The position numbers were made by a program, and so were the translations under genes. A stretch of 64,000 nucleotides of DNA. Origin: Lysobacterales bacterium (GTDB taxonomy: Bacteria; Pseudomonadota; Gammaproteobacteria; Xanthomonadales; SZUA-38). Where the stretch lies: the NCBI GenBank assembly GCA_028285525.1, contig JANQOZ010000017.1, forward strand, positions 1 through 64,000, written 5' to 3'. The notes below the pieces were generated by a model. The model saw only the letters and a program-made list of their open reading frames with translations. It was not told the DNA's origin and ran no database searches. Shown one piece after another: positions 52,434 to 59,990 of this stretch (position 1 is its first letter; every line of letters begins with the position of its first letter).

Positions 52434-53039
52434 TTGAGCCCACCGAACTTCGAACGTATCGAGCTCGCTGGCGCCACCCTCCGCTGGTGCCCCGAGGCGG
52501 TCGATCCCGCGCTGGCAGATCGATGGCTGACGACGCTCTCGACCGAAATTTCCTGGCGTAGCGAGACGCTAAAAATGTACGGCCGCGAGGTCGCGGTGCC
52601 GAGGCTCATCGCGTGGTACGGCGATCCCGGCGCCGACTACCGCTACTCCGGCGTCAACCACGCGCCGGAGCCCTGGAGTCGCACGCTGGGTGAGCTCAGG
52701 GACTGGCTCAACGAGTCCTGCGGCCATCACTTCAACTCGGTGCTCGCGAACCTCTATCGCACCGGTGGGGACGCGATGGGCTGGCATGCGGACAACGAAC
52801 CGGAGCTGGGGCCGCAGCCTGTGATCGCGTCGCTCAGCCTCGGTGCAACCCGGCGGATGCGCTTTCGCCGCGTCGATCGATCGCAGCAGAGCTTTCATCT
52901 CGACCTGACCCACGGCAGCCTGCTGGTCATGCAGGGCGAGACGCAGCAGCATTGGCAGCACGCAATCACCCGAACCAAGCGGGTCGTGGCGCCGAGAATC
53001 AACCTGACGTTTCGCCAGATCATCAACGGGTTAGGCTGA
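52434..53039 (+). CDS. AlkB-like 2OG-Fe(II) dioxygenase
   Basis: Encodes 201 residues from a TTG start. The AlkB fold is clear: MYGREVAVPRLIAWYGDPG, then SVLANLYRTGGDAMGWHADN with the iron ligands H and D, and HGSLLVMQGETQQHWQHAI with the distal His. RINLTFR carries the 2-oxoglutarate Arg. It should oxidatively demethylate alkylated nucleic acid bases. It resembles the ALKBH2/3-like bacterial group. Confidence 0.9.
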   Translation: MSPPNFERIELAGATLRWCPEAVDPALADRWLTTLSTEISWRSETLKMYGREVAVPRLIAWYGDPGADYRYSGVNHAPEPWSRTLGELRDWLNESCGHHFNSVLANLYRTGGDAMGWHADNEPELGPQPVIASLSLGATRRMRFRRVDRSQQSFHLDLTHGSLLVMQGETQQHWQHAITRTKRVVAPRINLTFRQIINGLG

Positions 53040-53082
53040 TCGACACGCGCTCGAAGCATTGGGGCGCGGTACAATAGCGCCC

Positions 53083-53163
53083 ATGAATACGTTTTTGCGA
53101 AAATTTGTCGGCGTGATGCTCCTGCTGTGGACCGTCGGCTATACGTCCATCCTGGCTCTGTGA
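53083..53163 (+). CDS. 26-residue membrane miniprotein
   Basis: ATG at 53083 to TGA at 53161-53163 encodes a short basic start (MNTFLRK) and one hydrophobic helix (VGVMLLLWTVGYTSILAL). It is one base away from the ATG of the XpaC-like gene (53165), suggesting coupling. A TACAAT hexamer lies at 53070-53075. The coding potential rests on layout and composition only. Confidence 0.4.
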   Translation: MNTFLRKFVGVMLLLWTVGYTSILAL

Positions 53164-53164
53164 C

Positions 53165-53977
53165 ATGAACAAACCGCCCGTTGCCGCGCTGCCGCCCCGT
53201 ACGCCGCAGGCGCTCATGCTGTTCATCCTGCCCCTGCCGCTGCTGGCGGTGGTGCTTGCCGCCGTGGTCAGCGGCGACCTGCTGCGCCTGGCGGCCAGCG
53301 GGGGGTGCCTCGGGCTGTTTGTGGCGGCCGCCGTGCTCATGCGCAAGGGCATGATCGAGGAGCTCGCGTTTGCCCAACGGCGGCACGTCGTGAAGGCGCC
53401 GACGCCGCTCAAGCTGCTGAGCTCCGTCCTGGTCGGCGGCGCAACGGCGTTAAGCGCGCTGACCCTGTCTGACAACACCCTCATTGAGGCGGTGGCCTAT
53501 GGCCTCGGCGCATTGGCCGGTTCAATGCTGCTTTACGGGCTGGACCCGCGGCCGTCGCGATCAGCGCAGCTCGACGCCGCCGGTGCCCAGGTGCTCGCAT
53601 TGGCAGAGCAGAAGATTCTGGCCATCGAGCAGGCCAATAGCGAAATCCAGTGTGCGGAGCTGACCCAAAGGCTCGATCGCATCACCGACAAGGCCCGAGG
53701 CGTGCTGGACGTGCTGGAAAAACAGCCGGCGCAGCTCGGGAGCGCCCGCCGGTTCCTCAGCAACTATCTCGAAGGCGCCGAACGGGTGGCGCGAGGCTTT
53801 GCCCGAACCCACCCTCAGTCGGGTGACCAGGCGCTGGAAGAGAAGTTTCGCAGCGTCCTGGAAACCATCGAGGGCGCCTTCGATCAGCAGCGCGAGCGCC
53901 TGCTGGAGGACGAGGTCATGGACCTGGACGTGCAGATCGAAGTCCTGAAGACGCAAATTGAGCGAGAGGGTGTCTGA
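53165..53977 (+). CDS. XpaC-like membrane/coiled-coil protein
   Basis: Encodes 270 residues. Four hydrophobic segments in the first 130 residues (about 18-38, 42-62, 80-98, 105-123) precede a long helical region (from about 136) with LAEQKILAIEQANSEIQ and LERQ-type heptads. It resembles the 5-bromo-4-chloroindolyl phosphate hydrolysis (XpaC) family, which is usually paired with TelA. The TelA-like gene overlaps its 3' end by 20 bp. Confidence 0.7.
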   Translation: MNKPPVAALPPRTPQALMLFILPLPLLAVVLAAVVSGDLLRLAASGGCLGLFVAAAVLMRKGMIEELAFAQRRHVVKAPTPLKLLSSVLVGGATALSALTLSDNTLIEAVAYGLGALAGSMLLYGLDPRPSRSAQLDAAGAQVLALAEQKILAIEQANSEIQCAELTQRLDRITDKARGVLDVLEKQPAQLGSARRFLSNYLEGAERVARGFARTHPQSGDQALEEKFRSVLETIEGAFDQQRERLLEDEVMDLDVQIEVLKTQIEREGV

Positions 53978-54956
53978 CAGCACCCGGACCCTGAAACCCG
54001 GGGAGTCCGGCGCAGCACCGACGCTTGCCGAGGCCGCGGAAAGCGTGCCGCTGGATCCGCAGACCCGGGACCAGCTCCTGGCGGAGCTCGACCTCAGCGA
54101 TTCCCAGTCGATTGTCTTTTTCGGCGTGAAGGCCCAGCGCCTGCTGGGTCGGGTCACCCGGCGCATGATGAAGCTTGCTACCGCCGGCGGGCCGAGCAAG
54201 GCCAGCCGGGATCTGGACGACATGCTGGGAATCATCCGTCAGTTTCAGCCCGATACGGGAGGCGGCTGGCTCGGACGCCTGTTCGGGTCACGCCGTCGAC
54301 GCCTGCTGCGCGACGTGGCTGCGGTGGTGGGTCGCATCGACACCGCGGCAGCGGCGCTTGAGCGTCGCAAAACCGAGCTGCTGACCGAGGTGGTGTCGAT
54401 GGATCGCCTGCTCGAGCAGTGTCGTGACGCGCTGACTCAGGTCGCCCGGTACGAGAAGGCCGGTCGGCACAAGCTGGCCCAGCTCAAGGGCTCGGCTGAG
54501 AGCATCAGCGGCTCGCGCCTGGACGAACTGCTCAGCCGCTGCGAAGACCTGAGCATCAGCCACGTGCTGGCCCAGCAGGCGCTCGCCACGCTGCTGACCG
54601 CGCAGCACGCGAGCAAAGGCCTTCTGACCCGCGTCGGGGCGGTGCTCGATCAAACGCTGCCGGCCTGGCAGCTTCATATGAGTCAGCTGCTGGCGCTGTG
54701 GCGGGGTGAACAGATCACCGAGGCCCTGGACGACGTCAAGGGTCTGCACGGCGAGATGGACCGGATGAGCGAGCAGCTGGCGGCGGCGCGCGACGCGGTC
54801 CGAGGTGAGCTGGCCAGCGGGCGTCGGGACGCCGAAGCGCTGGCTGTCGCCAATCAGGCGCTGGCGGAGGCGGTGAGCGAAAGTGCCGCGCTGGCGCAGT
54901 CGGCCAGCGAGGCCGTCAGCCGGGCGGTCAGCGATCTCGGGGCGGCGGAGAAATGA
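53958..54956 (+). CDS. TelA-family toxic anion resistance protein
   Basis: Encodes 332 residues from a TTG; a GTG at 53970 is an alternative. The family core is visible: QSIVFFGVKAQRLLGRVTRR, DLDDMLGIIRQFQPD, LGRLFGSRRRRLL, and then a long helical region. TelA proteins are linked to tellurite and antimicrobial tolerance by unclear means. It is somewhat shorter than typical members. The pairing with an XpaC-like gene strengthens both calls. Confidence 0.8.
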   Translation: MSERVSDSTRTLKPGESGAAPTLAEAAESVPLDPQTRDQLLAELDLSDSQSIVFFGVKAQRLLGRVTRRMMKLATAGGPSKASRDLDDMLGIIRQFQPDTGGGWLGRLFGSRRRRLLRDVAAVVGRIDTAAAALERRKTELLTEVVSMDRLLEQCRDALTQVARYEKAGRHKLAQLKGSAESISGSRLDELLSRCEDLSISHVLAQQALATLLTAQHASKGLLTRVGAVLDQTLPAWQLHMSQLLALWRGEQITEALDDVKGLHGEMDRMSEQLAAARDAVRGELASGRRDAEALAVANQALAEAVSESAALAQSASEAVSRAVSDLGAAEK

Positions 54957-54999
54957 TTTGTCGGGGAGGCACATCCGTCACCGACAGCCGCCCCGCGCG

Positions 55000-55623
55000 G
55001 TGAGGGTTACGCCGGTCGGCGCCTGGCCCGCAAGCGCCTGGCTGTTGGTCGCCGTCAACCTGATTCCGATTGCCGGCGTGCTCGCGCTGGACTGGCAGGT
55101 GCTCACGGTGCTCGTGCTGTTCTGGCTCGAAAACGTCATGGTGGGCATCGTGAACCTGATTCGCATGGGGTGGGTGGCGGCACCGCTGTCGGACAAGCTG
55201 TTCAACATGGGCTTTTTCTCGCTGCACTACGGCGGGTTTGCGCTGGGCCACGGCTTTGCGGTGACCCATTTCTTTGGCGATGGCTCCACGCTCGATCTGG
55301 AGCCGGCATCGCTGTGGACCTTTGTGCAGGATCAGGGTTTGGTCCTGGCGGCCGTCGCGATCGGCGTGAGTCATCTGGTCTCGTTTGCGCTCAACGACCT
55401 GGGCAGTGAACGGTTCAGATCAGCGACGCTGTCGTCGGTGATGCAGGAGGTCTACCGACGCGTCATCGTGCTGCACGTGACCATCCTGGTGGGCGGTTTC
55501 CTCGTGACGGCCCTGGGCTCACCGCTGTGGGCCCTGCTGGTCCTGGTGGTGCTGAAAACGGCGCTCGACCTCAACGGGCACCTGGGCCGCCTGGCCCGAG
55601 AGCAACCGGTGCCGAATGCCTGA
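55000..55623 (+). CDS. DUF6498-type membrane protein
   Basis: Encodes about 207 residues from the GTG at 55000; the frame is open to 54883 but overlaps TelA. Five to six transmembrane helices are predicted. LTVLVLFWLENVMVGIVNLIRM near the N-terminus matches the DUF6498 FW-EN pattern, and HYGGFALGHGFAVTHFFG is also typical. Function is unknown. It converges on pyrC. Confidence 0.75.
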   Translation: MRVTPVGAWPASAWLLVAVNLIPIAGVLALDWQVLTVLVLFWLENVMVGIVNLIRMGWVAAPLSDKLFNMGFFSLHYGGFALGHGFAVTHFFGDGSTLDLEPASLWTFVQDQGLVLAAVAIGVSHLVSFALNDLGSERFRSATLSSVMQEVYRRVIVLHVTILVGGFLVTALGSPLWALLVLVVLKTALDLNGHLGRLAREQPVPNA

Positions 55624-55628
55624 GCGCC

Positions 55629-56963
55629 TCAGCTCTCGCTGAATTGTATCGGCTGAACCGCCCGCTGCTCGGTGAGCTGACCCTGCTCGTAGGCGACATA
55701 GCCGTTGATCACGGTGGTATCGACCGTCGCCCCGAGCGTCAGCCCTTCGAAGGGTGACCAGCCGCAGCGGGACAGCACCTGATCGCGGCTCACGGTGCGC
55801 CGGTTTTCCATATCCATGATCACGAGATCCGCCCAGTAGCCTTCGCGCAGAAAGCCGCGATCGATCACCTGGTAACGGCGGGCGATGTTGTGGCTGGTGC
55901 GGTCGACGGCCATTTCGAGGGACAACTCGCCGCGCCGTACCAGTTCTAGCAAGGCACACAGCGCGTCCTGAACCAGCGGCAGACCGGCTGCGGCCCGCGG
56001 GTAGGGCACCTCCTTTTCCGCCAGCGTGTGGGGCGCGTGGTCGGTGGCGATGGCGTCGATGCGTCCTTCGGCGACGGCCTTGATCAGCGCCTGCCGATCC
56101 TCGGGTCGCTTAATCGCCGGGTTGCATTTAATGAAGTTGCCCTTTTCGGGATAGCTGGTCTGATCAAAGAACAGATGATGGACACAGGCCTCGACCGTGA
56201 TCTGCTTGTCTTCGACCGGCCCCGGCGCAAACAGCTCGAGCTCGCGGGCGGTGGTCAGATGCAGCACATGCAGCCTCGTGCCGTGGCGTTTGGCCAGCTC
56301 GACGGCAAACGAGGAGCTCTTCCAGCACGCCTCCTCGCTGCGGATTTCAGGATGGGCGGTGATCGGGATGTGGTCGCCGTACTTCTCCTGCGCCGCCGCG
56401 TGATTGGCCGCGATCATCGGTGAGTCCTCGCAGTGGGTGGTGACGATGCCCGGCGCGTGGCGAAAGATGTCGTCGAGCGTTGCCGGATTGTCCACCAGCA
56501 TGTTGCCCGTCGAGGCGCCCATAAACACCTTGACGCCGGCCGCCTGCCCGAGCTTCAGGCGCTTGATCTCTTCGATATTGTCGTTGGTTGCGCCCATGTA
56601 GAACGCGTAGTTGGCCCAGGCTTTGGCGCTGCCAAGGGCATACTTTTCCGCGAGGCGCTCCGCGGACGTGGTGGTCGGGTTGGTGTTGGGCATCTCCATA
56701 AAGCTGGTGATACCGCCCGCGACCGCGGCCCGAGACTCGCTTTCGATGTCGCCCTTGTGGGTCAGGCCCGGTTCACGAAAGTGCACCTGGTCGTCGATCA
56801 TGCCCGGGAGCACAAGCTTGCCGCCGGCATCAATTTCCCGGGTTGCCTCGGCGTCGATGCTGCTCGCCAGCTTTTCGATGCGGCCACCTTTGACAAGGAC
56901 GTCCGATTCCCAGCGTCGGCCTTCGTTAACCAGCGTGGCGTTACGGATTAGCAGATCATTCAT
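55629..56963 (-). CDS. pyrC: Dihydroorotase
   Basis: Encodes 444 residues from the ATG at 56963. The cyclic amidohydrolase fold is clear: [16 protein letters not shown], carboxylated Lys in [23 protein letters not shown] and ATDHAPHT. The enzyme closes N-carbamoyl-aspartate to dihydroorotate in pyrimidine synthesis. The first metal pair is Q-x-H rather than the common H-x-H, as in a known subfamily. It overlaps yidD by 8 bp. Confidence 0.9.
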   Translation of the reverse strand: MNDLLIRNATLVNEGRRWESDVLVKGGRIEKLASSIDAEATREIDAGGKLVLPGMIDDQVHFREPGLTHKGDIESESRAAVAGGITSFMEMPNTNPTTTSAERLAEKYALGSAKAWANYAFYMGATNDNIEEIKRLKLGQAAGVKVFMGASTGNMLVDNPATLDDIFRHAPGIVTTHCEDSPMIAANHAAAQEKYGDHIPITAHPEIRSEEACWKSSSFAVELAKRHGTRLHVLHLTTARELELFAPGPVEDKQITVEACVHHLFFDQTSYPEKGNFIKCNPAIKRPEDRQALIKAVAEGRIDAIATDHAPHTLAEKEVPYPRAAAGLPLVQDALCALLELVRRGELSLEMAVDRTSHNIARRYQVIDRGFLREGYWADLVIMDMENRRTVSRDQVLSRCGWSPFEGLTLGATVDTTVINGYVAYEQGQLTEQRAVQPIQFSES

Positions 56964-57315
56964 GGTCGTCTCGATTGGCAGCGGGTGCGTGATGACAGGC
57001 TTTGGGCGTTGGCACCGGGTCCAGCCCACCGCGGCTTAAGGGATGGCATCGCAGGACACGGCGCAGGCCCAGCAGGAGCCCTCGACCAGCGCCGTGAAGC
57101 GCGATTGCCTCGCTGGTGTACTGCGAGCAGCTCGGGTGAAACCGACAGCGCGGCCCGAGCAGCGGGCTGATAAACCGGCGATAGCCCGCCAGCAGCTTCA
57201 GCAGCACGGCTTGCACCGGATTGGTCGATGGTTGCGGTAGCGTCTGGTCTGGCTGGGGGTCCCGTGACGGTGCCGCGTTTAAATCGCTCACCGGCGGCGG
57301 CCGCAGAACGGGCAA
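56956..57315 (-). CDS. yidD: Membrane protein insertion efficiency factor YidD
   Basis: Encodes 119 residues. [33 protein letters not shown] and [13 protein letters not shown] are the YidD signature. The N-terminal 30 residues are Pro-rich and not conserved. YidD assists YidC-mediated insertion. Usually yidD sits between rnpA and yidC; here it is with pyrC instead, so the context is unusual. Confidence 0.93.
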   Translation of the reverse strand: MPVLRPPPVSDLNAAPSRDPQPDQTLPQPSTNPVQAVLLKLLAGYRRFISPLLGPRCRFHPSCSQYTSEAIALHGAGRGLLLGLRRVLRCHPLSRGGLDPVPTPKACHHAPAANRDDHE

Positions 57316-57323
57316 CTAGGGAG

Positions 57324-57352
57324 TTGCTGAAGCATCCGACTTACGATATAAC
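57324..57352 (+). promoter_or_regulatory. Candidate sigma-70 promoter for dksA
   Basis: TTGCTG (57324-57329), 17-bp spacer, TATAAC (57347-57352). It lies about 100 bp upstream of the dksA start codon, leaving a long 5' leader. Confidence 0.6.
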
Positions 57353-57451
57353 ATCGCCCCTGATCGCTCAAGGCAGTGCAAAACAAGGGTGTTTTGCCGC
57401 CGTTTTTACGCGACGTCATTCTTTGAAATTCAACGGGTTATACGAGTATTC

Positions 57452-57904
57452 ATGAGTGCTAAGCCAAATGGACTGCCCGAGGGGTACAACCCCAAGGTGA
57501 AGCTCCCCAAGAACTACAAACCCACTGCCAAAGAAGAGTACATGTCCGACCGGCAGCAGGAGTACTTTCGCCAGAAGCTGTTGGTATGGAGACAGGAGCT
57601 GATCGACGAGTCGCAGCAGACCATCGACCATCTGCGTTCCGAGGTGCGAGACGTCGGCGACGAGGCCGAGCGGGCGACTCGAGAGACCGAAAACAGCCTC
57701 GAGCTTCGGACCCGCGACCGCTATCGCAAGCTGATCAGCAAGATCGAGCAGGCGCTGCGCCGGATTGACGACGGCAGCTACGGCTACTGCGAAGAAACCG
57801 ACGAAGAGATCGGCATTCAGCGTCTGGAGGCTCGGCCGATCGCCACGCTGAGCCTGGATGCCCAGGAGCGCTGGGAGCTGCGTCAGCGCCAGCTCTCCAA
57901 GTAA
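57452..57904 (+). CDS. dksA: DksA-family RNA polymerase regulator
   Basis: Encodes 150 residues from the ATG at 57452. The coiled-coil (about 35-110) and RRIDDGSYGYCEETDEEIG, then RLEARPIATLSLDAQER, are DksA hallmarks. The Asp pair of the coiled-coil tip lies in RDVGDEAERA. Of the four zinc Cys of E. coli DksA only one remains, so the fold is probably zinc-independent, as in other reported DksA types. It binds the secondary channel of RNA polymerase with ppGpp. Confidence 0.93.
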   Translation: MSAKPNGLPEGYNPKVKLPKNYKPTAKEEYMSDRQQEYFRQKLLVWRQELIDESQQTIDHLRSEVRDVGDEAERATRETENSLELRTRDRYRKLISKIEQALRRIDDGSYGYCEETDEEIGIQRLEARPIATLSLDAQERWELRQRQLSK

Positions 57905-57909
57905 CCCGC

Positions 57910-57934
57910 TGCGGAGTCCATGCCGGGCTCCGCA
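57910..57934 (+). terminator. Hairpin downstream of dksA
   Basis: TGCGGAGTCC and GGGCTCCGCA form a 10-bp stem with one G-U pair and a five-base loop, 6 bp after the dksA stop. There is no U-run, so it may be a weak or Rho-aided end. Confidence 0.45.
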
Positions 57935-58015
57935 CGCCGCTTTCGGGCGAGCCGGTTCGGGCCGCCCACCTCAATCCTTCCTTACAGAGATTGCCGCCTG
58001 TGGCCGGCGACGCGT

Positions 58016-58459
58016 TCAGCTTGCCGCTGCGGTCACCGAATCGGTGGCGTATTGACGAATGGTTTCCAGCATCGAGGCGAGCCCGTTGCTGCGGGTGGGG
58101 GACAGGTGAGACTTGAGGCCGATGTCTTCCACAAACTTCGGCTGGTGCGCCAGAATCTCGGCCGCCGGCTGGCCTGAATAAACCCGAAGCACGAGCGCGA
58201 TCAGGCCGCAGACGATGGCTGAATCACTCACCGCACGAAACTCGAGTTCGTCGGCATTCCCGTGAGCGGTCAGCCAGACCTGTGACTGGCAGCCGTAGAG
58301 CCGGTTTTCGTCGACACGCTGGTCGTCGGGAAAATCCGGGAGCTTGCGTCCCAGGTCAATAATGTACTGATAACGATCCATCCAGTCGTCGAAGAAGCTG
58401 AATTCTTCGACGATCTCTGCCTGGATATCGCTAATGGGATTCACCGCTCTGCTCTCCAT
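58016..58459 (-). CDS. sufE: SufE-family sulfur acceptor
   Basis: Encodes 147 residues. FSFFDDWMDRYQYIIDLGRK, the acceptor Cys in RLYGCQSQVWL, and LSPTRSNGLASMLETI are typical of SufE/CsdE. It takes sulfane sulfur from a SufS-type desulfurase for Fe-S cluster assembly. No sufS is in the window. Its start overlaps the 3' end of cysS by 19 bp, giving a cysteine-related pair. Confidence 0.9.
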   Translation of the reverse strand: MESRAVNPISDIQAEIVEEFSFFDDWMDRYQYIIDLGRKLPDFPDDQRVDENRLYGCQSQVWLTAHGNADELEFRAVSDSAIVCGLIALVLRVYSGQPAAEILAHQPKFVEDIGLKSHLSPTRSNGLASMLETIRQYATDSVTAAAS

Positions 58460-59811
58460 GTCGTTCCCTGTGGCCCGTCCTCGATCACGATGCCGGCTGC
58501 GGCCAGCTCATCGCGAATGGCGTCGGCGCGGGCAAAGTCGCGATCAGCGCGGGCCTGCTGACGCTGCGCCAGCAGCGCGTCGATCTGCTCCGCTTCGAGG
58601 CTTACGTCACCCTGCTCCAGCCAGCTGTCGGGGCTTGCGCCAAGCAGGCCCAGCAGCGCGCCGCTCGCCATAATTGTGCCCTTGATCTGCGCCCGATCAT
58701 CGTCTGATTCAAGCCCGGCTACTTTGCTGACGAGCTGATTCAGCGCGGCCAGGGCCCGGGGCGTATTGAGGTCGTCCTCGAGCGCGGCCAGTACCTCCGG
58801 ATCGGGCTCACCGACCGTGGCCGAGACGTCCTCGAGCGTCTTGAGCACGCGGTACATCTTGTCGAGCCGATCGCGCTGCTGGATCAGCACCTGCTCTGAC
58901 CAGTCGAGCGGCTGTCGATAGTGGGCTGACAGCAGCGTCAGGCGCAGCAGCTCGCCGGGATAGTCGTTGAGCAGCTCGTGAACCGTCAGGACGTTGCCCT
59001 CCGATTTGGCCATTTTTTCGCGGTGCAGCGTCAGAAAGCCGTTGTGCATCCAGCAACCCACAAAAGGCGCGCCGTTGGCGCAGCAGCTTTGCGCCATTTC
59101 GTTTTCGTGGTGCGGGAACACCAGGTCAACACCGCCACCGTGGATATCGATGGTGGTGCCGAGGTGAGCCCGAATCATGGCCGAGCATTCGATATGCCAC
59201 CCTGGCCGTCCCCGACCCCAGGGACTGTACCAGCCAGGCTGATCGTCGGTCGAAGGCTTCCACAGCACAAAGTCCGCCGGCGACTGCTTGTAGGGCGCAA
59301 CTTCGACACGGGCGCCGGCCAGCAGTTCTTTCACCGAGCGCTTTGACAGGCGGCCGTAGTTCGGATCGCTGGCCACGGAAAACAGCACGTGTCCTTCGGC
59401 CTCGTAGGCATGACCGTTGTCTATCAGCGTACTGACCATATCGATGATGGCATCGATGTTTTCAGTGGCACGCGGCGTCAGGTCCGGATCCAGGGCGCCG
59501 AGGGCGGCCATGTCTTCCGTGTAAACGCGCTCATATTTTTCAGTGATGACATCGATTGAGAGATTTTGCGCCTCGGCGGCGTCCATGATCTTGTCGTCAA
59601 CGTCCGTGAAGTTGCGCGCGTAGATGACCTTCGGATAGCGCTGCCTCAGGAGGCGATAAAGCACGTCGAACACGACCACCGGGCGGGCGTTGCCGATATG
59701 CGCATAGTTGTAGACGGTGGGCCCGCAGACGTACATCGTCACACGCTGTGGATCCACAGGTTCGAAGGGACGTTTTTCCCGGGACAGGGTGTTGTAGAGA
59801 ACGAGGGCCAT
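58441..59811 (-). CDS. cysS: Cysteinyl-tRNA synthetase
   Basis: Encodes 456 residues from the ATG at 59811; the upstream extension is non-conserved. Class I signatures are present: YVCGPTVYNYAHIGNAR (zinc Cys and HIGH-equivalent), WHIECSAM, and KMAKSEGN (KMSKS-equivalent). It charges tRNA-Cys. It is the first gene of a cysS-sufE pair. The divergent gene encodes the cyclase protein. Confidence 0.97.
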   Translation of the reverse strand: MALVLYNTLSREKRPFEPVDPQRVTMYVCGPTVYNYAHIGNARPVVVFDVLYRLLRQRYPKVIYARNFTDVDDKIMDAAEAQNLSIDVITEKYERVYTEDMAALGALDPDLTPRATENIDAIIDMVSTLIDNGHAYEAEGHVLFSVASDPNYGRLSKRSVKELLAGARVEVAPYKQSPADFVLWKPSTDDQPGWYSPWGRGRPGWHIECSAMIRAHLGTTIDIHGGGVDLVFPHHENEMAQSCCANGAPFVGCWMHNGFLTLHREKMAKSEGNVLTVHELLNDYPGELLRLTLLSAHYRQPLDWSEQVLIQQRDRLDKMYRVLKTLEDVSATVGEPDPEVLAALEDDLNTPRALAALNQLVSKVAGLESDDDRAQIKGTIMASGALLGLLGASPDSWLEQGDVSLEAEQIDALLAQRQQARADRDFARADAIRDELAAAGIVIEDGPQGTTWRAER

Positions 59812-59990
59812 GGGATGGAGCAATTCCTGACGATCACAAAGGGCGTGATGGTAACCCAGTTGAATGATCGATACCCACCGTTCTGCGCGCTCAATGGGCT
59901 GTCCTGGGTTACACTTAGCACCTGTAGAAATAACCACTTGCGGTTATTTCCAGCGTTTTCACTCAAATAAGGAAACGATAGAGGTCGACA
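59812..59990. promoter_or_regulatory. Divergent promoter region with perfect inverted repeat
   Basis: GAAATAACC (59927-59935) and GGTTATTTC (59942-59950) form a 9-bp perfect inverted repeat with a six-base loop, 41 bp ahead of the cyclase gene. It could be an operator, or a hairpin. No T-run follows. Confidence 0.5.

Noticed and set aside
53046..53075. TCGACA and TACAAT as a promoter for the miniprotein
   Set aside because: The spacer of 24 bp is too long.
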